From Branchiostoma belcheri (Eukaryota > Chordata > Leptocardii > Amphioxiformes > Branchiostomatidae): DNA of 64,000 nucleotides. The position numbers and the translations under genes are program-made. The stretch lies in assembly GCF_001625305.1 (NCBI RefSeq), contig NW_017803976.1:251683-315682 (forward strand), read 5' to 3'. The stretch's first letter is position 1, and the number at the start of each line of letters is the position of its first letter. The notes under the pieces were generated by a model, which worked only from the letters and a program-made list of their open reading frames with translations, had not been told where the DNA came from and did no database searches. This document shows positions 40,297 through 51,200 of the stretch, one piece after another.

Positions 40297-40329
40297 ATGC
40301 CTCTGAAAACATAACCTTCTTGGCGAAGG
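38676..40329. mobile_element. Repeat element with CCTTCGCCAA / TTGGCGAAGG ends and a CA-repeat near its right end
   Basis: The left end reads CTCATACCTTCGCCAAATG and the right end CTTGGCGAAGGTAATAAGG, a 10-bp inverted match. Inside are several ATGCAAAT or ATTTGCAT octamers (near 38754, 39535, 39608 and 39850), two diverged copies of a module with AAGCCACTAGGGGGTC / AAGCTGCCAGGGGGCCC (about 40005 and 40128), and a (CA)n tract. Related modules occur near 13590-13830 and 53790-53940. It may be a composite of several insertions; the class is unknown. Confidence 0.45.
40240..40294. repeat. (CA)n microsatellite
   Basis: About 26 CA units with one AA interruption near 40252. It is embedded at the right of the repeat element described at 38676. 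Confidence 0.97.
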
Positions 40330-40989
40330 TAATAAGGGAAACTTATTCTTTGGAGGGTCACCAATTCTAAAACTTATAATGCAAAGGAATAACGGTGGTT
40401 CAGTAGAGAATGCAAAAGCCGTGAACTTAGTTGGGGACTTATTCCAGACGATCACAACTTACCTGTTCAGTTGGTTGCACGTAGTGACTGGAGAATGAGT
40501 GTGCTGCCCTTTCTTCCAGACTTTTGTTCTAGACTGCAAAGTTTAACACATATGTATGCAAATCATCTGCCAATCATGCATTTTGCTTTAAAGAAAACGT
40601 TCGTTACATCAGCTTCTGGAACAATTAAGTTTGTTATGCCATGTTTCGTGTGTGCAATTATACTTTCCGCGAGCGGATAGTCCTGGCTGTTTTTTTGTTA
40701 ATTTCCAGGAGTATTAAAGTCAGCAGTGTTCGGGCGTGGTCAGGGGTCAAATTTAACTCAAAGTCGATTCGTATAGAAAAGTAGGTGTGACAAAATCTGA
40801 TCAGACTGTTTCTGAACTTCAACCAACATGTCACAGAGGCTTAATACATGTAACGTTACATCATTAAAGCATGCAGATACTTATCTATAATATATAGGTT
40901 ACACTTCTAAGATATGTTATTTAGTGTCAAGAGCTACTTTTGGAAAAAAGAACTGAACTGATTCGAACTTTAGAGGAGACAACAGTGAA

Positions 40990-41700
40990 CAGACAGAAAA
41001 CAAACTTACTTGTTCTAGCAGGCCCAGAACTCTGCGACGTCCAATTCGTGTTGGTGTTCGCGTGAGAATGAAAAGGTGTTGTCAGAACGCGAATTCCTCT
41101 ACCACCGACAGTTTTGCTCAACCAATCGATGCGTCTGACACGCAAGAACATTACTTTACTCATCCAATCAGCACCTGCCTTACTTCAAAGTACGAGGATT
41201 TATGCATGTCTGCAAAACATGTTTTGTACCTTCAAGGCTGAATGTAGATATTGTACTCTACCACTCCGTGCTCAAGGTGTTACTTACATTTCCTGCTGCG
41301 TGGCCACGGAAAAGTAAAAAGAACAAACAAAACCATATACATGTACCTAACCAAACAGATGGTACCAGCTTGGTATTTGCAATGTTGACTTTTGAAGAAA
41401 ACTTTCCGCTGGTTCTTTGTAAGAAAAAGTAACGCATAATTGCGCACATGTCTATCAAACGATGTTGTTGTCAACCTTCGTAGTGCTCAACAAAGGAAGG
41501 AATGTCTCATCAAAGAGATAATGTCAGCTTGGTATTTTGCAATATTGACTTAAACGAAACTCTTCGCCTGTTCTTTGACCGAAATATATACATAACTGCC
41601 ATCAAAGGTCTAGGTCAAGTTGCACCTGTGTGTGATACAACAGTACTATACTGTTGTCTGGTGTTTAAAAACAATCCGAGGGACATTTTTGTCCAGATTT
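40990..41700 (-). promoter_or_regulatory. Copy 2 of the PLCXD 5' exon/promoter segment; candidate promoter of the ILEI gene
   Basis: Closely similar to 23395-24060 in the same orientation: shared TCGTGTTGGTGTTCG, CCAATCGATG, TCATCCAATCAGCA and TTCAAAGTACGAGGATTTAT. The splice donor of the presumed non-coding exon is kept and strengthened to AACAA|GTAAGT (exon side from 41010). The first ILEI coding exon at 35033 has a 5' acceptor and no identified upstream exon, and it is the next minus-strand gene downstream. The assignment is inference. Parts of the segment recur again at about 41690-42060. Confidence 0.4.
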
Positions 41701-42229
41701 ATGCATGTCTGCAAAACATGTCTTGTACCGTCAAGGCTGAATGTAGATGTTGTTCCCTACCACTCCGTTCTCAAAGTGTTATCTTATCCTGCTGGCCATG
41801 GGAAAGTAAGAAAACAAACGAAGCAATATACCTCACCAAAGAGATGGCACCAGCTTGGTATTTGCAATGTTGACTTAGACGAAAACCTCCGTCAGTTTGT
41901 ACCAAAATATTTTGGGCACATGTTCCATGTATTACATGGAACATGTGCCGTATGCATCAAAGGTCTAGGTCGAGTTGCACCTGCGTCTTACTACAACAGT
42001 CAAGCTTATTGTTCTCTGTTGTTTAAACATTTCGAAAAGCATTTTTTGTCAATGTGGTGATTGTTATCTTCTTGTCAACCATGTATCAACTATCACACAC
42101 CTTTATTCACAATAGACGGGCATTCCACATACATTACGCATACTGGGCCTAGGCCGGAATGAATTTGTTAGATATTGAAATTTAATTTGTTTTTATACCC
42201 CGTGATGACTATGATTCGTCTGTTTACTA

Positions 42230-42480
42230 GACCTTTTGTTACTTGTTACAACGCATACCGTACCAGGTGCCTTGAAGGGCTCTATTTTATTTATTCACTG
42301 AACCTTGAAGTTTAATAAGATGGGGAGCCCCATTCAATTCTGTCAATTGAACTTGTTTTTCAAGATGGACCATACTAAACACAATACATGGCATATTGTA
42401 ACAGTCTGAGAAGAGAAAACAAGTTGCTTTATTTACACAGAGTTGGGAAATGGAACATTTTCTTCTGAGCCATGTCCGCA
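42230..42480. repeat. Rearranged part of the 23.4-24.5 kb duplication
   Basis: 42235-42385 is the reverse complement of about 24100-24245 (GAATTGAATGGGGCTTCCC against GGAGCCCCATTCAATTC). In contrast 42430-42480 matches 24420-24470 in direct orientation (GGGGAAATTGAGCATTTT against TGGGAAATGGAACATTTT). So one inner piece was inverted in one of the two copies. Confidence 0.75.
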
Positions 42481-42706
42481 TGACGGTTACGTACTGGAGA
42501 CAACTACAGCGTCATTTGAAAAGCAAATCAGTTGAATCAGAATCATAACGGGCAAGCGCTAGCGATTTCAATCTTTTCTATTTGATAATGAGACCATCAC
42601 AGTGCTTTGGTTTGTCGTAGAGGTTGTTTTGCCGTTATCCCAATGCCATTTCTTGTGTGCGAACATAATGGTGACGTTTAATTCACATCAGTGTCTGTCC
42701 GAGATT

Positions 42707-45700
42707 TCAGCTTCTGTGTGCAGTCGGCAGGAAGTGTTTTTTGCCGGAGATGTTGGGACGTGCAGATAGGATGGAGATGGCGTGTTCTCGGAGGAACGTG
42801 TCCCACTGAACTATCCTGTAAAATACATGTACATAACTGTGTCAGTAACACTGTTATATTCAAATAATGGTTAAATGTATTCAGGTTACAGCAAGTACAA
42901 TAATAAATTTGAGGGGTAAGTTGCAGTGACACCCACTCTCCAAGCAGAGGTTGTGGGGGAATGATCCTTAGCTTTTTATATATGGCCCGTATTATTTTGT
43001 CGCTACCCCCGCCTTGGGTCCCTATCTGGCTAATTTGGTACTGCCTGGCCAATTTGATACTCTATTTTTGAGACCCTAGGATCTGCTTGGAGACTAGTGA
43101 CACCATCGTACCGGGTATATATTATCGGAGTCACTGAAATTGAAACGTAAATTTGATACTTGATCAATTTTAGGTTTAGGTTTCTTTCCAATATCAACCT
43201 TGTTAAAGGCTGTTAGGCCACAAACACATCTGTATACCTACCCAGGCTCCACCAGTAGGTACTTGGTGTAGTCTCCATCCTTGGGTTCCAGTCTGCAACA
43301 GAAAGGTGAGATTAGGGATGGTTCATTTGATACTTGTTTGGAGGGGAGGATAATAAATTTGACATAAACAAAGCACTGTTCAAGATACTTGATAGGATGG
43401 CCTGAGACTGATTGAGTAGTAATTGTGGAGTGTGTTTGTGCATATAGGGTGAAGCAATGTCTCGATGGTGGGTACAGAGCGTTTTTGTATCTACCCCTTT
43501 ACTAGTGTTTTGATGGAATAACCCTTCTTGAACAAGAGGTACAAAACGAATACACTGACGGCTATGGTCCTGTCCTTGGTGCTGATATGTTGATCAGAGT
43601 AGGTGGACTCATTGTTCAACTTTTGTTCTTCCATTTTGTCAAGCACTCCTTCAGTTTTGGGAGCACCTTTCAGCCGCCATTGTATTCTAGAGGTAAAATT
43701 AACTGCAAAACCGCTTATTTTAAACCCTGGTAGTATAGATACACAAGGCCCCATAGCGCCCCCTTCACGTCATGTAACAAACCTACCCAAGACCATCCAT
43801 CCACTGCTTGATGACTTCTTGGTAGTTATCTTTCAGGATCATCCCCTGGCCGTTAAAGTCTTGTTCCTTGTAGATGTCCCGGACGCGCTGGATCTCTCGC
43901 GGGGTCAGCTTTTTGAGGAGGTACTCCTGAACGTTGCAACAATAAACCTGTCTTTTAAAAATGCTTGCAGTTCAATCATGTTCCGCATGGGTGTCTCATT
44001 GCACAGTGTAACAGACCGCAAGTTCCAGATGGTGTCTCAACGATCATGATCATGAATACGATCGTAGAATGTTTTATCAAAGCAATATTAAAGAGGCAGG
44101 GTTTTTAAAAGATGGAGATGTAGAAATGGGCTTTATTAACTTACTTTGGGCTTCTTCTGCAGGAAACGTACGCTCTCTGCCGTCACAAACTCCCACCAGC
44201 CGATAGACCCGTCTCTGTTGATGTCGATGTTGTCGAACTGCGACAGAAAATGCCAGGACATTGTAGCCAAACGTGTTAGACATTCCAATACAACTACATG
44301 TATACAAGGCTTTTGTTGATAGAATTTCGCTTAGTCGGCGTTTTGGTACAGTGTTTCCTACATGTTACTCACATGGGACCTCTATCATGTACAAACGTTT
44401 AGTATTGTTAATTGTCCTCCCCTAACGGTACCTGATGGCCTTGATTTATTCGTTGTTTAACTTTTGTTCGTCGTTTTGTAGTGATAATGTAGTGATCATA
44501 ATGCACCCGTGGGATTGTGCTTTTCTGAAACAGAATATTGTATTAATTTATTGGATACAGCTAGCTGAAAGCGGCGTTATATCAGCTGCACACTTATAAA
44601 AAAAGGAACTATTTTCCTACCGCGTCTCTCGCCTGTTGTTCCTCTGCCTCGCTCAGTTCTCTCCCCTTCATCTGACGGCACAAGTTCTGTTGGAAGGTCA
44701 CGAACTCATCCACAGTCACCTGTGTGTCTGAGGCGTAAACATTGGGAACAATTACGCTCATTCGCTCACTTCCTTATGATTTTTCTCTTTTGAGCTTCCA
44801 ATTTCATAGCTTTGTATATGTAGCAATTATAACGTGACCTACGGACACTTTTATTATAAAGGTGGCTTCGAGGAATGCACGTAGTCTCCACCAGACTTCT
44901 TTAGCGGGGTGAATAAATCGTAGAAATCGGCCTAAAAAGAAGGTAGCCGGCAAGAGAAGCTCCATTTCCCCGCAATTTTAAATGGAGCTTCTCTTGCCGG
45001 CTACCTTCTCTGGCCAATTAATACACTTTTTAGGCCGATTTCTACGATTTATTCACCCCGCAAAAGAAGTCTGGTGGAGACTACAATGCACGTGTGTGTC
45101 TATGTTATGCAGACCATGCACGAGCGCCCCCTAGCCCACCACTAAATGTTGACACCCTTACTCTGGTCGGGATCGTGCTGGTCGAAGTTGTCCATCATGA
45201 GCTGGGTGTCCTCTTCCTCCAACAGGGAGCCAATATTTTCCTGTGGTTTGCAGATAGATAAACATAAAAAGAATGGGACAAGGAGCCTATATATGCTTTC
45301 TTCATGTGTTAAATCACCCATTTAATAGCTACGATGACAGAAAAACTTACGGTGTTGTTTCCTGTATAAATAAAAGGGAAGTCTACACGGTTTTTCTAGG
45401 GGCGTGCCCGTAACATTAAGCCCAGTACGTAATCAGGATCGGATACACTTTCGAGTGGATGAAGGCAGTTGCCTTTGTTGTTTTGAAGCCAAGCGAGGTG
45501 AAAGGGGAGGCACAACTGTATCTTTATGAAAACATGAGCTCGGGTTACGATCTCTTGCTTGTCCCAGTATGAGCTGTATTATAAAATTCCATACAAAAAT
45601 CTACTCAGTAAATTACTTGTACGCAACAACATATGTACACGTCTTCGTATTGAAAGGAATAACTGATTTTTGAAGGTTTTGAGGTTTGACCTTTTTCCAT

Positions 45701-46676
45701 GTTTTGACTATTTCCATCAATCAGAGCCTCAGAACTTTCTGGCATCACAACATGCACACACACACACGCTGACATTGACCACTTGAGTAGCTGTATAATA
45801 CGCTGTGTAAGGTATATATTCTCAAATATGTTACACGAAGTTGTGTCGCAAAGTAGTCCATATGTTACCGTGCGTGCGCTGGAACTATTTGTGAGCGTCA
45901 AATCAGCGATCTTAAACCTCCTAAAACTCACGCAGTTGAAGCAGCTCCAGCCCTTGTCTGTCCCCGCGTTCTCCATGGCGGCCATGGCGTGCTGGTCCCC
46001 CTTGTTCTTCCTGGTGAGGCAGGACGTGTGGCAGCACCGCCCGCACACACGGCACTCCAGCTTCACCGAGCTGTCGAACCCCGGGCAGCCGCGCACATGG
46101 CACGAACGGTCCGCCGAGGTCTGGGCCATACGGTGGGGAAGGAGTGACGAAGCGTATTCAATAAGTTACTGATGTGTCTGTGTTGTCTTTGTTTAGAAGA
46201 AAGCTTCAGTCATAGCGACCTATAAATTGATACCTCACCTATAGCAACTGTCGTTCCGTTCCAATTAAAGTTTATAAAACAGACGGCATACGGCTATACA
46301 CTTGTCATGTAGTATACACAGATCATCAATCTGAGGCAACACATCTCAACATACCCTTCAACTACATACATACAATACGTGTTTATTCATGAACCTATCA
46401 CAAGACTAAGAAATCGACATGTAGAACGTAACATTATTCGGGGATCTGTAGCGGCTGGGCCAGCAATAGTACTCAATAATGTAATGTAAGCCCTACAATA
46501 TCCAGCGCATTGGCATTACGTCTGTGTCAAAAATACTGACCATGGCAGCCTCATACAAGTACCAGTGACCCTCCCCATAACACATGAGGTCCGCTTCCTA
46601 TACAACAATGCTATGCGTTTTAAAGTATTCCCTTTTGTACATTACTTACATCAAGCTCTGCGTCATATGAAAACAT
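42707..46676 (-). CDS. PHF24: PHF24 (GINIP)-like protein, downstream paralogue: PHD-like finger plus EF-hands
   Basis: Exons: 45932-46129, 45162-45240, 44621-44727, 44145-44237, 43787-43926, 43242-43292, 42707-42815. From the ATG at 46129 they give 258 residues in frame to a TGA. Alternatively a 27-nt exon 46650-46676 (MFSYDAELD, then GTAAGT) splices in phase to an acceptor at CCCAG|ACC inside that first exon, giving 264 residues. The finger is C10-C15, C26-C29, C33/H34-C37 and C63-C66; the first pair is spaced CHVRGC rather than CxxC. EF-hand loops: 89-100 (DPDQNTQVTVDE) and a canonical 133-144 (DINRDGSIGWWE); a third, degenerate one lies near DFNGQGMI. The end, WDTFLREHAISILSARPN, matches human PHF24 WPTFLRENVLYILAARPN. 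Human PHF24 is 400 residues, so this copy lacks the N-terminal module. Vertebrate GINIP binds inhibitory G-alpha; whether this copy does is unknown. Confidence 0.88.
42935..43095. mobile_element. MITE of the CTCCAAGCAGA family, 9-bp TSD
   Basis: Ends are TCTCCAAGCAGA and TCTGCTTGGAGA. AGTGACACC flanks it at 42926-42934 and 43096-43104. Inside lies CTGGCCAATTTGATACT, the same motif (complement) that is amplified as a minisatellite in the sister element at 54563. Confidence 0.82.
44882..45083. mobile_element. Near-perfect foldback element, TIR TAGTCTCCACCAGAC, 9-bp TSD
   Basis: Almost the whole 202 bp is a palindrome: the arms run from TAGTCTCCACCAGACTTCTT inward to GGAGCTTCTCTTGCCGGC, with a short loop. 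Flanks are GAATGCACG (44873-44881) and CAATGCACG (45084-45092). It lies in an intron of the downstream PHF24 copy. Length and TSD size fit a Mutator-like foldback MITE; the superfamily is inference. Confidence 0.85.
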
Positions 46677-48231
46677 CTTCGATTCAGACTCACACACTCT
46701 CCTTTCTCAGCTTCTAAGCCGTTCTGTAACAGCTTTAAGCCGGATTACAGCAGGTGTATCAGGGAGGAAAACAGTTTACTTTAGTTCAGAAACCTGATAA
46801 CTCCCCCCACCCGCCATGAATGCACGTGTTTGGGGTCTAACTTGTATTTCTTAAGAAGGTTACGTCGCACGTGGTGTAGTCTTTCTGTGTCCATTCAACA
46901 TGTGACGCCTGTGAGGAAAGAAAAACACTTCCAGTCATTGTAGGTACGTCACGTTGGTAAGAGGCCCGTGTGTACCTGTAAATATTTCATTGGAAGAATA
47001 ATCCTGTCCAAAATACGTATTTTAGCCTTGCGTCGGGACTGGCGTCTCTTTGAGTAGGACGCGAATGTTGGTATAGCGAAGAAAAACATAGATTTTTTTA
47101 GATCAACAAACTAATCTTCTTCTGAGCCAACTAGACCAGCAAAACTACTTATCCCCCAAAATAGCACAAAAGAAGAGCTTAGCCATCGTAGTTGGAGGGA
47201 TTTTCTGATATTACCGCATTCTTACACCCCTGAATGAGGTTAACAAGCTGCCACTGTGTCTATAAACTACTTTTCTCCTGGTCAGATTTGGGTCAAGTGA
47301 CAGGATTATCAAACAGCGTCTCTCCTTTTTAAATGGCTTCTTTAGTAAAGAGCATGGTGATAATTTGATCAGGCAGAAGTCGAGCAGACTGTAGTGTTAC
47401 CGCAAACACTTTCGTTGAACTGGTTCTGAAAGGTTGAAAGACAACCTAGCAGGCTAGCGCTGAAAAAAAAACGCGTTCCCTCAGTCTTTGAGGGGGAGAG
47501 TAGGTATCAAAAACCAAGCAAAAACAAACAGCTCTTACATAGAGAGGAACTCAGCTACAAAGTTGCAAAGATGGAGGAACATTGTCATGATAACATTTGG
47601 ATTGTACGTTTATTCAGACAATATTATGTCACAGACTAGTCCTCTGTATTTGAATCAGCAGTTTTAATGTTATAATTCTACTGGTATAAGCAAGTCTTTC
47701 AACCTGGCGATCTCACAGTGTGTTGTAGATATTCTACTACAAGCGTCTTTTTACTACATTTGTAGAGCGGCACAGTAGAGCCTAAAGTTAAGACATTGAT
47801 GATTGAAGACTTTCCTACAATAGCATCAGTGTGGTATAGCAACGAAAAGTCACTGAAAGTCCTGAATTCATGAAGCAAACTAGTTTTGCTTCATGTAACT
47901 GTGAGATCTTTGTAGAAATCTACAATTGATGAAAGGCAGTGCCTTCTATTCTCAAACTTGCTTGTTTGTTTGTTTGTTTGTTTGTTTGTTGACATCTCCA
48001 ACGTTCATAAATGTTCATAAGGATCCTTGTTGTCCGTCCAGATACAATCACTATCTTCTTTTAATTGACATGTTTCCCACTCACTCAGGTTCCCTCGTAT
48101 GTCTGATATGTCATATCAATGCCTAGCTTATCGTTTGTGCAGTGCTTTACTACATTTGCCCATTGTTCCATAGTTCATATATCGTGACGTTGCTCACATC
48201 GCCCCCCTCCCCCACATGTGTCACAGTCCCC
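46677..48231. other. Intergenic DNA between the two PHF24 paralogues
   Basis: It must hold the promoter of the downstream copy and the 3' UTR of the upstream one. There is a (TTTG)n tract at 47963-47990. No conserved exon, RNA gene or recognisable transposon was seen. Confidence 0.5.
47963..47990. repeat. (TTTG)n microsatellite
   Basis: Seven tetranucleotide units of GTTT in the flank between the PHF24 copies. Confidence 0.95.
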
Positions 48232-51200
48232 TCAGCTCTTTCTCTTGACAGGTAAGAAGTGTTGTTTGCCGACGTTGTTGGGCCGAGCGGCGATGATAGT
48301 GACTGCGTGTTCCCGGATGAAAGTGTCCCAGGGGATCACACTGGTGGAAAACAGAACAAACTCTCAATACTCAAGAATTTTTTTTGTATCTCATTTGGCC
48401 ATGTTGATTTAATTATATGGATGACATCCTCTGGTAACCCCGAAACTGATGCGAGCGTGCGAATAAAAGTTTGGCAAGAAAGAAAATGCTTTCATTGCGA
48501 AATCTACGTCTTCAAATTCATTTCTTTAAATTTTTGTCTTTTTTGTTTGATTTTAGCATTCTACGACATTGGTATTGTTTTCCAATATTTTTTGCAACTT
48601 ACGGTATATATTTGCTCATTTTGTAACTGTTTTGTACGATTTACAGTATGGTACGGCTGAAAATTCATGCGCGCGAGCGGATGTCATCCATATAATCAAA
48701 TCAACATGGCCTTACCTGGATGTCTAACCTTCATCGACGAAATCTCAATATATTTTGTTGAAAAACACTAAAATAAAAGTTCATCTTTGTAGGTATATAA
48801 CGTTTACATTATGGTGAGAGATCCAAATTAGATGCAAAGTATGAAATACTCTATTTAGTCTCTAAACATTGAACAACATATACCACGATGACGTCAGCAG
48901 ATACTTAGAGTAGTCTCCATCCGGGGACTCCAGGCTGCCATGGAAACAAAACAAGATCATGGTCAGGGTTGTACCCCAGACATCAGTCAGAAAGGGGGGG
49001 GGGGAGGCAGGATAGCAATAATTGCCATAGGGGTGCTTCCTGCCCTCTATATGCTTACTTCATTCGTGCATCTTAATAAGATAGTTTGCCAATATCCACT
49101 AGAGGGAGGGTGTTGAAAATGGCTCGAATTCTATCTATCCCCATTATTCCCGCCATTTTCATGCATTGTGATTGGTCCTCGCGATAGCACATTGTACACG
49201 TGAGATATTTCACTTGCTCTGTCCTTGGTGCTGATTCGTCAGTCATGCCCTGTCACATGATGACATGAGCCTATGGCATCAAAGATACCACCAGTGACAT
49301 GCCTATTCAATTCAATTGTATTATTATAATGAGTATATATTAAAATCATGACGTGTGACGTCACCCACCCGACACTGTTCATCCACTCCTTCATGACTTT
49401 GACCGCCTCGTCATAGTCCAGGACGCCATGTTGGCTCATGTCGTTGACCTTGAAAATGTCCCGGATGCGCTTGATCTCTCGCGGCTTCAGCTGCTTCAAC
49501 ACGTAGGACTGGCGAAAAGACAATACAAAAGTTATTCCTAAATAAATGAGCGTGTAAGATTCTATCATCTTTACCAAATAATCGTGATTTTTCAAATCTC
49601 ATTTTTTTTAATTCAGAAAAACAACAATAGATACAAATGAAAGGACACAAAGTGACCGCGAACTCAAGTTAGGAAAAACTTCTCGTAGCTACTTTTACAA
49701 TAAAAAATTAAGGTATTTTACAACACGTTTGAGAGACATAGTTGAAGCGTGAATCAAAACTCCCATCCCTGAGGAAAAGAAAGCAAAACAGGACATATAT
49801 AGCTGAGAGCGTTTATTTTTTGTTATGTAGTTTTGTGTGGCTAACACAATTTTACAGTTGATGTCATAGGAACAAACAAACTGCCGCGAAGAACTAAAAG
49901 TTGTTTTGCATTGACGTTTGTCAGTAAAGCCTCGGTCACAACCCACCGTACGTGCTTCTGCGTGCTGTCTACGTGGGCAAACGTAGGGCATTCGTGCGTG
50001 GTGAGTACCACCTCCGTACGGAATCCTACAGATTTTGGAGCACGCAGACACGCCGTAGAACTTTAAGTGCATGTAAAACTGTTTCTACGTGGGGTCTGCG
50101 GATTCACCACCCGTACGTGCGAGTACGTGCGACGCGCGTGCCCCGTACGTGCCGTACGACCTTATGCAATCGTACGAGTGACGTGCGAGTGACGTGCGTC
50201 GACGCCAATCCTTCCCCACGTTTTCAGAAAAAACGTAGCAGACGTAGCCTCCCAAAAAACGTACGGACAATAAAGCACGTGCGGCAGGCTGTGACCAAGG
50301 TGTAAGGGTGTTGAAATTGACTATGTGTCCAAGAATCTCGTTTATTACATGACGCCATAATCTCAATCTTACCTTTGGTTTTTTCTTGAGGAAGTGGATG
50401 CTCTTCGCCGTGAGGAACTCCCACCAGTTGATGGCGCCGTCCCCGCTGATGTCGATGTTCCCAAACTGTCAAGAGAAATAAAATATGTACAGTCAAGGAC
50501 ATTGTACACAGATAATGTCCTTGGTACAGTGTAGGTACGAAATGAAGGTAGTGTGTCAGTATATAATTGAAATAATTGGTACCAAGTATGGAAATGTGCG
50601 TGAATTGAAGCAACGAGGATGGTGCCCAGGTCAAATTAATTTTCAGTATAATACAAATTTTAACGGCTTTTGGTGGCAAATGTGCTGATGTTGTCACATT
50701 GGCGCACCAAATCCGTAGTGTGTTTTTAGCACACAATTAGACAGATTAGCCTAAGAGGCTCGGTGGGCGCCACTCCACCGTACAGGTGGGGAAGTCGTGT
50801 AAAATGCCTTTCCCAAGGGCACAACGTCGGTTGGTTCCGAGTCCAACCATTGGTTCCGAGTCCAACGCTCTAACCGTTGCGCCACCGACGCCACTACGCC
50901 AGGTAAAATTCGTTTTACATCAACAGGAAAATGTAGTATTAAAATGCAGTGTGAAGTACATGTACCCTCCCCCTTCCTTAATACTTCATTCATGTCCAGA
51001 TAAAAAGATGTCGCACCAGTTCCCGTTCCTCCTCCTCCCGTTCTTTACTCAGCTCGATCCCCTCCGACTCCAAACACAGGTCCTTCTGGAACTCTATGTA
51101 CTCCTCTAGGGTGATCTGGGTACCTGGGAGAGCGAAGGAGATACTAGTACAAAGTTGTAGAAAAGCGTATGGCAAGCGCAGAACGTAATTGTCTTCGTCA

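Noticed and set aside
49952-50305. Plus-strand 117-residue arginine-rich open frame
   Set aside because: It runs through the CGTACG-rich MITE-like element; its length follows from high GC content and the lack of TAA/TAG words.
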